The position numbers and the translations under genes were made by a program. A model generated the notes under the pieces. That model was not told where the DNA came from. It ran no database searches and saw only the letters and a program-made list of their open reading frames with translations. Of a stretch of DNA of 64,000 nt, positions 56,433-64,000 are shown piece by piece. How positions within the stretch are numbered: the first letter of the stretch is position 1; each line of letters starts with the position of its first letter. The stretch comes from an uncultured Gammaproteobacteria bacterium (GTDB lineage: Bacteria; Pseudomonadota; Gammaproteobacteria; PS1; Pseudothioglobaceae): contig CAJXOB010000003.1 in assembly GCA_913057955.1 (NCBI GenBank), positions 1-64,000 on the forward strand, read 5' to 3'.

Positions 56433-59400
56433 ATGATCAGAAGCAAAGAGATCAAGCACTAAATATAAGTGATTCTTTCATTGTTCAGGCTCCGGCTGGC
56501 TCTGGAAAAACTGAACTTATAACGCAGCGTTATTTAAAATTACTCGGCTCTGCAGATGTACCCGAAAATATTTTAGTTATGACATTTACCAACAGAGCGG
56601 TAGAGGAATTAAAGCATCGAATAATTAGCTCACTTAATCGAGCAAAGTTGCCACCACCTGAGGAGCTACATAAGCTCAAAACCTTCGATCTCGCCAAGAA
56701 AGTTTTAGAACAATCAAATCTGAAAGAGTGGGATTTACTTAACCATCCCTCTCGAATAAAAATACTTACTATTGACTCGCTTTCAAGTTTAATTGTTTCA
56801 AGGTATCCATCTATTGATCAATTAATTCTCCCACGAACCATGATTAATACTTATGAGTATGAGAAAATTTATCAAGAAGCAGCAGAAAACACACTGTTAC
56901 TGATTGAGGAGAGTGAGTATCAAGCTAGCATCTCATCTGTTTTATTGTATCTTGATAATCATGTAGACAGGTTCTATAGGCTTATAGTGCAGATGCTCTC
57001 AAAGCGAGAGCAATGGCTACCAAAACTATATATTGAGGGCGCTCTTGATATTAATTTATTAGAAATGCTAGCGCAAGAGTTAATTGTTGAATATCTTGAA
57101 ACCTTAAGAGATACTGCTTCAGGACTACTTGGTAAACCTTTTTTTAATTTATTGAAAATTAATACCAGGGATGATGTTTCTAAGATTCATAAGTTACCAG
57201 GCTCAACTATCGAAGACTTAAGTGATTGGCAAACTATTTCTGAGTTACTTGTAACAAAAAGTAGTGGAAACTGGAGAAAAAAAATTGATGCCAACATTGG
57301 ATTTCCAGCTGAACTTAAGGAAGAAAAATTGGTATTTAAAGAAATACTAGAGGGTTTAGATTCTGAAGTTGAATTCAAAAAAATACTTAATAATTTATCC
57401 AACTTACCGAGTGCATATTTTCCAGAGTCAACGAGTAAAAGTATCAATGATATTGCACAAGTTCTAAAGTTAAGTGTTGCAGAGTTGAAGATGATCTTTA
57501 GAGAAAAAAGTTTGCAAGATTTCTCAGAAGTTGGGATGCAAGCAATTAATGCGCTTGATAGTCGTGAAGAGGTAAGTGATATTGCTCTATTGTTAGACTA
57601 TCAAGTTAAGCATCTATTAATTGATGAGTTTCAAGACACTTCATATTCACAATTAAGCTTAATTGAGAAGCTAGTAGATGGCTGGCAAGAGGGAGATGGA
57701 AAGTCAATATTTTTTGTGGGTGATCCAATGCAATCAATTTATAAATTTCGTGAATCTCAAGTTGGAATATTTCTTGAAGTAATGAAAAGTGGCATAGGTA
57801 ATCTTAAAATTAAGTCATTAATATTAAGCTCTAACTTTAGGTCAAATAAAAGTATTGTTGAGAAAAATAATCAGATTTTTTCTCAAATATTTCCAAATCA
57901 AGATAATTTATTACTGGGCGCAATTCATTATTCTGAATCTAAATCTGCTTCACAGGTTGAGCAAAATGATGCAGTCACTTTTTATCCATTTGGTGCGGAT
58001 CAAGATTTTGAAGAAGCTGAAATGGTAGTTAGTATTATTAAAAACTCTATTTCAAATAATCCAAATCATGAGATTGCAGTCCTTGTAAGGTCTAGATCTC
58101 ATTTAAATGCCATTACATTATTACTGCTGGAAGGTAATATCAATTTTGAAGCTTTAAAAACGGAACCCCTAAGATCCAATCTTTTTACTAGAGACCTTCT
58201 AAGTTTAACCAGAGCATTGCTTAGTTTGGCTGATCGCTTGGCTTGGTTTTCTATGCTTAGAGCGCCTTGGTGTGGGCTAAAGCTGGAAGATTTGTTGGTT
58301 TTTAGTGATTCAATTGATAAGCCAATTTTTAGTCAGTTAATTGATGACGATGTAGTTAAAGATTTGAGCGCCGATGGTGCTGTACGTTCTAGGCATTTAT
58401 TCCTAGCGATCGAAGAGGCTATTTATAGTGAAGGTAAGTTTTCTTTTGTAGATCGTTTTTCTTATGCCTTGAATCAGTTATGTGATGAGACTGAATTAAG
58501 TGAGCAAGAAAAAAGTATCAGATTTCAATTTCTCTCATTACTAAATCATTGTGAATTAAACCAAGGTTTAGATATCAAGACAATTGAGATGATGGTTAAA
58601 GATTTATTTGCTCCTTCCAAGTCTGCTCCCATTAAGTTAATGACAATTCATCAAGCCAAAGGGCTAGAGTTTGATACTGTAATTATTCCTGGACTTGGTA
58701 AAAAAGGCAAAAGTGACTCACTAGCGTTAATTCAAATTCAAGAATTTTCAAATAAGAATATCTTGCTAGCACCTATAAAATCTTCTTACGAAAACTCTGA
58801 GAGTAAAACTTATCTTTATTTGCAGTATTTACAAAAACAACAGACACACTTTGAATTAATGAGAGTGCTGTATGTTGCGATGAGTCGAGCAAAATATAAG
58901 GTTCATTTGCTAGGTGGCGTTTCAAAAACTGGCAAGGCAGTTAGTGGTTCATTACTTTCATTTTTAAGTCATTGTTTTCAAAAATCTGTTGATGACATTC
59001 CGGTTCAAGGTGCAAGCGTTCCAGTAGAGACCTCCCTGCCGAAACTTCAGCGTAATAAAACACTCTCAACTCTCTCCATTAGGAGCGGGAATGACATTGC
59101 ACAATCCAAAAATTTGCCTAGCAATGTTGATTTGATTTACCAGAGTGCGTTAGGGTCAATAGTTCATTACTTTTTAGAGCATTCTTTATTTGAGCCTTCA
59201 TTCGAAAGTATTGATGCAAGATTTAGAGAGTTTGGATTGCCCCCAAAGCTAATTCAGTCATACTCCAAAACTGCCTCTCTTTTGCTTCTTAATACAAAGC
59301 GTGACAAAGATTTTGAGTGGCTATTTAAATATAGAGACTCTACCGAAGTGGAGGCTGAGTACAGTAATTCAACCAAAACGGTAATAATTGATCGATTATT

Positions 59401-59605
59401 TATTGAAGATGGCACTCTTTGGATTATTGACTTCAAGACGGCATCTCTTAATGAGGGCGAATCTATTGATTCATTTACTGAACGGCAAAAACTGTCGCAC
59501 CAAAAACAAATCAAAACATATCAGGAGGTTCTTGAAGATTTTTTTAAGATTCCTTCGAAGATTGCTCTTTACTGCCCAGCTGTTAGCCAAATAATATTGC
59601 TTTGA
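56429..59605 (+). CDS. UvrD/RecB-family helicase-nuclease (AddA-like)
   Basis: A 1058-residue protein starting at GTG 56429. Helicase motif I is [18 protein letters not shown] at about residue 20, motif [15 protein letters not shown] near 390, and later motifs include [17 protein letters not shown] and [11 protein letters not shown]. The C-terminal RecB/Cas4-type nuclease has WIIDFKTA and [12 protein letters not shown] near 1005-1040. The architecture suggests AddA of AddAB double-strand break repair. The normal partner gene (addB) is not adjacent; argS lies upstream instead. Cytoplasmic; likely processes broken DNA ends. Confidence 0.88.
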   Translation: MNDQKQRDQALNISDSFIVQAPAGSGKTELITQRYLKLLGSADVPENILVMTFTNRAVEELKHRIISSLNRAKLPPPEELHKLKTFDLAKKVLEQSNLKEWDLLNHPSRIKILTIDSLSSLIVSRYPSIDQLILPRTMINTYEYEKIYQEAAENTLLLIEESEYQASISSVLLYLDNHVDRFYRLIVQMLSKREQWLPKLYIEGALDINLLEMLAQELIVEYLETLRDTASGLLGKPFFNLLKINTRDDVSKIHKLPGSTIEDLSDWQTISELLVTKSSGNWRKKIDANIGFPAELKEEKLVFKEILEGLDSEVEFKKILNNLSNLPSAYFPESTSKSINDIAQVLKLSVAELKMIFREKSLQDFSEVGMQAINALDSREEVSDIALLLDYQVKHLLIDEFQDTSYSQLSLIEKLVDGWQEGDGKSIFFVGDPMQSIYKFRESQVGIFLEVMKSGIGNLKIKSLILSSNFRSNKSIVEKNNQIFSQIFPNQDNLLLGAIHYSESKSASQVEQNDAVTFYPFGADQDFEEAEMVVSIIKNSISNNPNHEIAVLVRSRSHLNAITLLLLEGNINFEALKTEPLRSNLFTRDLLSLTRALLSLADRLAWFSMLRAPWCGLKLEDLLVFSDSIDKPIFSQLIDDDVVKDLSADGAVRSRHLFLAIEEAIYSEGKFSFVDRFSYALNQLCDETELSEQEKSIRFQFLSLLNHCELNQGLDIKTIEMMVKDLFAPSKSAPIKLMTIHQAKGLEFDTVIIPGLGKKGKSDSLALIQIQEFSNKNILLAPIKSSYENSESKTYLYLQYLQKQQTHFELMRVLYVAMSRAKYKVHLLGGVSKTGKAVSGSLLSFLSHCFQKSVDDIPVQGASVPVETSLPKLQRNKTLSTLSIRSGNDIAQSKNLPSNVDLIYQSALGSIVHYFLEHSLFEPSFESIDARFREFGLPPKLIQSYSKTASLLLLNTKRDKDFEWLFKYRDSTEVEAEYSNSTKTVIIDRLFIEDGTLWIIDFKTASLNEGESIDSFTERQKLSHQKQIKTYQEVLEDFFKIPSKIALYCPAVSQIILL

Positions 59606-59684
59606 TTTTTTGTATTGAAAAATTGCTGGACAAAGGCTGCAATTCCACCTATGATGATTTCCAATTCGTTAAACCTGTAAATAT

Positions 59685-60851
59685 ATGACTAAGAAAAATG
59701 ATACCGTCGGATGGATTGATTACACCCAAAAATATGGTGATCGAAAAATAAGAACCATTAATCCAGATGTCCAGAGCGGTTCAACGGTCCTATTTAATCA
59801 TTTTGAAGATATGCAGTTGGCTTTGGATGGGAATTATCCTGGCGTTGACTATGGAACTCATGGGCTGTCAACTCAGAAGGCTTTTGAAGAGGCGATGTGT
59901 AAGCTTGAAAATGGCCACACTTCTTATGCCTTTCCTTCTGGCATTAGCGCTATTACAAATACCCTAATGGCATTTACGAAGAGTGGGGATGAGGTTTTAT
60001 TGTGTGATAATGTTTATAGCCCCACTGCAAGTTTTTGCCACAATATTCTTAAAAAATATAACGTCAAAATTACGCATATAGAATCGAATATAGGCGCTGA
60101 AATTAGCAACTATATTAACGAAAAAACGAAATTAATTTTTTTAGAATCCCCAGGTTCAAATACGTTTGAAATACAAGATATTTCTGCAATTGTTAAAGAA
60201 GCAAAAAAAGAAAATGTACTATCAATTTTAGATAATTCCTGGGCTACACCTCTTTTTTTAAAGCCTTTGAACCTTGGTATCGACATCACAATTCAATCTG
60301 TAACTAAATATATTTGTGGTCATTCAGATGTCTTGCTTGGGTGCGTAACGGTCAATAAAAAATATGCGAATGAGTTTTCTAAATATTTTGATACTGTTGA
60401 AAACTACGCCAACCCACAAGATTGTTACCTCGCTTTGAGAGGTCTAAGATCACTAAGGGTTCGTCTAGAGGCGCACCAAAAAACAGCCTTTGAGGTTGCA
60501 AGATGGCTTGAGAAGAATGATATTGTTGAAACTGTAATTCATCCTGGTCTTGAGTCACACCCTCAGCATGATTTATGGAAGAGAGATTTTAGTGGTGCGT
60601 CAGGATTATTTGCTTTCACATTCAAAAAGTCATACTCACCAGAAAAAATTGCTATATTTGCAAATTCACTTGAAATGTTCGCCCTTGGTTTTAGCTGGGG
60701 CGGCTATAAAAGCCTCCTAACTGCTAGGCCATACAAGCGTGATGGAAAATGGGTTCATGATGGAAAGTATCTAATACGTCTCAGTATAGGGCTTGAAGAG
60801 TCAAGTGAGTTAATTGATGACCTAAAGCAAGGCTTTAGTTTGCTTGGGTAG
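59685..60851 (+). CDS. metC: cystathionine beta-lyase-type PLP enzyme
   Basis: A 388-residue trans-sulfuration enzyme of the Cys/Met metabolism PLP family. The PLP Lys is in TIQSVTKYICGHSDVLLG at about residue 208, and SILDNSWATPLF binds the cofactor. LGFSWGGYKSLL near 330 resembles cystathionine beta-lyase rather than gamma-synthase, so MetC is favoured. It would split cystathionine to homocysteine, pyruvate and ammonia. It converges with the TauD-like gene, leaving three bases between stops. Confidence 0.85.
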   Translation: MTKKNDTVGWIDYTQKYGDRKIRTINPDVQSGSTVLFNHFEDMQLALDGNYPGVDYGTHGLSTQKAFEEAMCKLENGHTSYAFPSGISAITNTLMAFTKSGDEVLLCDNVYSPTASFCHNILKKYNVKITHIESNIGAEISNYINEKTKLIFLESPGSNTFEIQDISAIVKEAKKENVLSILDNSWATPLFLKPLNLGIDITIQSVTKYICGHSDVLLGCVTVNKKYANEFSKYFDTVENYANPQDCYLALRGLRSLRVRLEAHQKTAFEVARWLEKNDIVETVIHPGLESHPQHDLWKRDFSGASGLFAFTFKKSYSPEKIAIFANSLEMFALGFSWGGYKSLLTARPYKRDGKWVHDGKYLIRLSIGLEESSELIDDLKQGFSLLG

Positions 60852-60854
60852 AAT

Positions 60855-61688
60855 TTAGGACTTATCCCTTTTATCGTTTATAACCGTAACTCGTTGCATG
60901 TGCCTGAGTTCTGGCAAGTAGTCACAAACTGCATAATGTTGAGTAATCCGATTATCCCAAATAGCGATAGAATTATCTTCCCAGTGAAATCTAACTTGGA
61001 ATTCAGGCTTAGAAATATGCTGGTATAAGAATTGTAGTATATGATCACTTGGGCCTTGGCTTTCATTGATAATATTCCGGGTAAAGGATTGATTAACATT
61101 TAAATATTTGAGTCCTGAAATAGGATGTGTTTCAATAATTTTATGAACCGCTGAGCCAACTTTCTTTAGAGCACTGTTAACCGAATCGATGCCACCTTCT
61201 TTATAAAAGTCATTTCTAAATGTGCCCATGTCATGAATTGCTTCAAGTCCTTCTAATTGCTCTTTCCATCCATTAGGCAGAGCATCATAGGCAGCACTCA
61301 TGCTAGCCCAGAGCGTATCACCGCCAACTTTTGGAACCTTGACGCCATGTAGTATGCTAGCAAAGGGAGGGTTTGATTTAAAAGTAAGATCTTTATGCCA
61401 GTCATTTGTGTCTGGCCTATTATTTACATCATTTTTAAGTAAGACAATGCTTTGGTACCCCTCAACATGAGGGTAGACAGGATGACCTGGATCAATTTCC
61501 CCAAGACTTTCTGCTAATTTCAGGTGATTTTCTGGGGAAATATCTTGGCCCCTAAAAAAAATAACTTGATGCTTAATTAGAGCGCTGTATATTTGCTCAA
61601 TAGTTTCACTATTTAAATCCTTATTAAGTGAAATTTCAGAGATTGTTGCGCCAATTGAAGGGGTAAGCTGTATGACTTTCAATATCAT
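60855..61688 (-). CDS. TauD/TfdA family alpha-ketoglutarate dioxygenase
   Basis: A non-heme iron dioxygenase. The facial triad is visible as NDWHKDLTF (His and Asp at about residues 96-98) and a late His in NRITQHYAVCDY near 254, with an Arg in RHMQRVTV. Family enzymes hydroxylate taurine, sulfonates or similar small molecules, often to release sulfite. The track starts at 61709 (TTG); I prefer ATG at 61688 (277 aa). It is followed on the same strand by no further gene but preceded by an MFS transporter, so uptake and oxidation of one substrate is plausible. Confidence 0.88.
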   Translation of the reverse strand: MILKVIQLTPSIGATISEISLNKDLNSETIEQIYSALIKHQVIFFRGQDISPENHLKLAESLGEIDPGHPVYPHVEGYQSIVLLKNDVNNRPDTNDWHKDLTFKSNPPFASILHGVKVPKVGGDTLWASMSAAYDALPNGWKEQLEGLEAIHDMGTFRNDFYKEGGIDSVNSALKKVGSAVHKIIETHPISGLKYLNVNQSFTRNIINESQGPSDHILQFLYQHISKPEFQVRFHWEDNSIAIWDNRITQHYAVCDYLPELRHMQRVTVINDKRDKS

Positions 61689-61743
61689 TCGGTCCAATAG
61701 AATTTTCAAACATTGTAATACAAAAATAATCGATAAGCATTAA

Positions 61744-62907
61744 TTATTTTTTGTATAGCCACCATAACAGAATAAATAATTGAAAAAACAATAATGGGAT
61801 AACTGATAAAAGAACTACTTCCCAGCTAAAATTAAAAACAAACCATCCTGCTGATAGAGCTGCAAAAGCCTGGAGGCCAAAAACTAAAAAATCATTGATT
61901 GATTGAACTTTAAATTTTTCGTTTTCATTGTAGGACCTTGGGAGCAGGTTTGTTCCTCCTATAAATAGGAGGTTCCATCCAAGACCAAGGAAAGCTAAAG
62001 ACCACCAATAGTTGCTAAGAGCATGACTACTAAATGCAATAATAATAGAGGCAAAGAAAAATATAACCCCAAGTATCATCATTCGAGTAAGCCCTAAATA
62101 TTTCACTATGAAAGCTGTAAATAGTGACGGAAGAAACATTGCAATGACGTGAGCCTGTAAGACTGATTTTGTATCATCAAGTGAAAAGCCATCCATTATG
62201 TGCATACTCACAGGCGTTGCAGTCATAACAAAACTCATAACAACATAGCCTGTTGTAGCGGCACATACTGCAACTATAAAAGATCCTTGCTTAACAATAT
62301 CCATCAAAGATCTTTTAGAGTTGTCAATCTGCTGCTTAAACTTTTCAGCTGGTTTAAAGAAGCACATTAATATAAATGCTATAATAAATAAAAAAGAAAG
62401 AATGACAAAAGAGCCAACAAAATCTGCATCAAAGTAATCTTTACCTAAAGTTGCAATTTCAGTTCCGAGAAAAGCCGAAACTAGTCCACCTAAAAGAACA
62501 ACTGCAGTTGCCTTTGGTCTTTGTTCAAACTCCACGCTTTCAATTGCTGCAAACCTAAACTGCTGCATAACGGCAACGCTTCCGCCCAAACAGAAAGATG
62601 CAAAACAAAATAAATAAAATGATTTATTGATGATTGAGAAAATGCAGAGACCAATTAGTAATATTGTATAAATACATGAGCTTAAAAAAACTTTCTTTCG
62701 ACCAAAAATTGACATCAACCGAATGGCTGGAATGACGCTAAACGCAGTACCTACAACAATAGTTGCAACTGGCAAGGTGGATAAACTTTTTAAGGGTGCA
62801 AGGTCGCTTCCAATAATACCTCCCACAAATAGCATAAAAACGCTAAGTGACATAAAGAGTGCTAGACATGCAGTCAATATCCAGACATTCTTAGGAAGAT
62901 TTAACAT
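61744..62907 (-). CDS. MFS transporter
   Basis: A 387-residue protein with about 12 hydrophobic segments and a conserved loop (AIRLMSIFGRKKVFLSSCIY) after helix 2. The substrate is not evident. It lies 55 bases upstream of the TauD-like dioxygenase on the same strand, so the two may form a small uptake-oxidation operon for a sulfonate or similar compound. It follows glmU by 27 bases on the same strand. Confidence 0.85.
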   Translation of the reverse strand: MLNLPKNVWILTACLALFMSLSVFMLFVGGIIGSDLAPLKSLSTLPVATIVVGTAFSVIPAIRLMSIFGRKKVFLSSCIYTILLIGLCIFSIINKSFYLFCFASFCLGGSVAVMQQFRFAAIESVEFEQRPKATAVVLLGGLVSAFLGTEIATLGKDYFDADFVGSFVILSFLFIIAFILMCFFKPAEKFKQQIDNSKRSLMDIVKQGSFIVAVCAATTGYVVMSFVMTATPVSMHIMDGFSLDDTKSVLQAHVIAMFLPSLFTAFIVKYLGLTRMMILGVIFFFASIIIAFSSHALSNYWWSLAFLGLGWNLLFIGGTNLLPRSYNENEKFKVQSINDFLVFGLQAFAALSAGWFVFNFSWEVVLLSVIPLLFFQLFILLWWLYKK

Positions 62908-62934
62908 TGAGCTGTTATCCTATGAGTGGAAAAT

Positions 62935-64000
62935 TTATTTCTTCTGAGGCCGCTTCCATTTGCTAATCGTTGATTGTTTATGACGACTCAACGTAAGTTT
63001 GTCATCGGGAGCATTTTGAGTGATAGTTGAGCCAGCTCCAATGGTTGCATTTTTACCAATTGAGACTGGCGCAATTAATTGGCTATTTGAGCCAATAAAT
63101 GCTCCATCTCCAATTGTTGTTTGACTTTTATTTACACCGTCGTAATTACAAGTTATTACTCCAGCACCAATATTGGCGCTCTTACCAACTTGACTATCCC
63201 CAATGTAGCTTAAATGTGATACCTTTGAGTTGTCACCAATTGTTGATTTTTTTACTTCAACAAAATTGCCAATCTTTGCGTGATTACCAATCTTGGTTTC
63301 TGGACGAATGCGAGCAAAAGGTCCAATATTCGCATGACTTCCAATAACAGAATCCTCAATAATGGAATTTGGCATGATGTTCGCATTATCACCGATTTTA
63401 GAGTTTTTTATAATGCAGTTCGGAGAAATTAATACATTTTTTCCTAGCTGAACCTCACCCTCAAAGACAACATTTACGTCGATAATACAGTCATTTCCAA
63501 AAATTAAGTTACCTCGACAATCAAAACGACTAGGATCTTTAATAGTGAGACCATCCTTCATTAGCTCGTCTGCAATTTTTAACTGGTAAGCTCTTTCAGC
63601 CTTTGCTAAGTTATTTTTATCATTTATCCCCATTACTTCTGTTGCATTCTCACATATAAATGAAGCAATATTAACATTATCTTTGACTGCTTTTTCAACA
63701 ATATCAGTAAGATATAACTCGCCTTGTGAATTATTTGGCTCGAGCTGGTTTAAGTACTTTGTTAATAAGGCTCCAGTAATAGCCATAATGCCCGTATTGA
63801 CTTCATCAATTTCAAGTTCTTCAGTATTTGCATCTTTGTGCTCAATAATTGATTGAATGGATTTTGAAGAGTCTCTTATTATTCGGCCATACCCTGAAGG
63901 GTCATTCGCAATTACAGTTAAAAGAGAGAAGCCAGTCTTATTTGCTTTTTCAAGCAGCTTTAGTAATGTTTGAGTTTGAATTAAAGGAACATCACCATAT
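62935..64000 (-). CDS. glmU: bifunctional GlmU, partial (5' end beyond window)
   Basis: The track ORF starts at an internal Met (63786), but the frame stays open to the window end. The upstream part encodes GYGRIIRD and EVNTGIMA, typical of the GlmU uridyltransferase domain. The C-terminal part has left-handed beta-helix repeats (GPFARIRPETKIGNHAKIGN, VEVKKSTIG, CNYDGVNKSQTTIGDGAFIG), the glucosamine-1-phosphate acetyltransferase. About 355 of the usual 455 residues are present. The enzyme makes UDP-GlcNAc for cell wall synthesis. Confidence 0.95.
   Translation of the reverse strand, partial: YGDVPLIQTQTLLKLLEKANKTGFSLLTVIANDPSGYGRIIRDSSKSIQSIIEHKDANTEELEIDEVNTGIMAITGALLTKYLNQLEPNNSQGELYLTDIVEKAVKDNVNIASFICENATEVMGINDKNNLAKAERAYQLKIADELMKDGLTIKDPSRFDCRGNLIFGNDCIIDVNVVFEGEVQLGKNVLISPNCIIKNSKIGDNANIMPNSIIEDSVIGSHANIGPFARIRPETKIGNHAKIGNFVEVKKSTIGDNSKVSHLSYIGDSQVGKSANIGAGVITCNYDGVNKSQTTIGDGAFIGSNSQLIAPVSIGKNATIGAGSTITQNAPDDKLTLSRHKQSTISKWKRPQKK

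Noticed and set aside
1-64000. CRISPR array, insertion sequence or prophage
   Set aside because: No regularly spaced repeats, transposase, integrase or phage structural genes were seen.

Overview
The window is a compact, AT-rich bacterial chromosome segment with short intergenic gaps and many ATGA/TAATG-type gene overlaps. Gene content (mnmG-rsmG, rluC, ubiA, dapD, polA, ppsA with its PpsR regulator, modABC, an ETHE1-type persulfide dioxygenase) and base composition suggest a streamlined marine gammaproteobacterium. A sulfur-oxidiser of the SUP05/Thioglobus type is my best guess, but this is inference from content only. I see no rRNA, tRNA, CRISPR array, insertion sequence or prophage.

Layout. 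(1) 1-1700: an Lrp/AsnC regulator, three tiny overlapping ORFs absent from the ORF track, and a persulfide dioxygenase. (2) 1.7-14.2 kb: an amino-sugar (chito-oligosaccharide-like) island. gntR-nagA-nagB is divergent from a cytoplasmic GH20 hexosaminidase, a CUT1 sugar ABC transporter, two Gfo/Idh/MocA oxidoreductases and a sugar isomerase-like protein. Two matching operator candidates lie just downstream of the two divergent -10 boxes. (3) 14.2-19.5 kb: a Sel1-repeat protein, molybdate transporter modABC, an MFS transporter and a glutamine amidotransferase. (4) 19.5-33.9 kb: a corrinoid-dependent one-carbon island. It encodes a corrinoid protein, a DUF1638 protein, a MetF-like reductase, a methyl-THF:corrinoid methyltransferase, a GFA-family protein, a RACo-type corrinoid reactivase, a non-pyrrolysine MttB-family methyltransferase, formate-THF ligase, FdhD and an NAD-linked molybdenum formate dehydrogenase. 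Read together they form a route from a methylated amine or betaine to CO2, with ATP from reversed Fhs and NADH from formate dehydrogenase. FolD is not in the window. (5) 33.9-44.2 kb: ppsR-ppsA divergent from tkt-gap-pgk-pyk-fba, where pyk apparently starts at a non-canonical AUC/AUA codon. (6) 44.2-64 kb: housekeeping genes (mnmG, rsmG, tatD, rluC, ubiA, dapD, a ZnuC-like ATPase, polA, argS, an AddA-like helicase-nuclease, metC-like, a TauD-like dioxygenase, MFS, and glmU cut by the window end). Among them is a tandem pair of 72-residue hydrophobic proteins, each with its own promoter and terminator.

The most interesting signal is in the C1 island. The corrinoid protein has a strongly acidic N-terminal tail. 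The three enzymes that must touch its cofactor (MttB, the methyl-THF methyltransferase and the reactivase) each carry an Arg/Lys-rich terminal tail, while other proteins of the cluster do not. This suggests electrostatic docking of one carrier to three partners. A perfect CRP-type palindrome and a good sigma70 promoter precede this operon, and modABC nearby could supply the molybdenum that the formate dehydrogenase needs.
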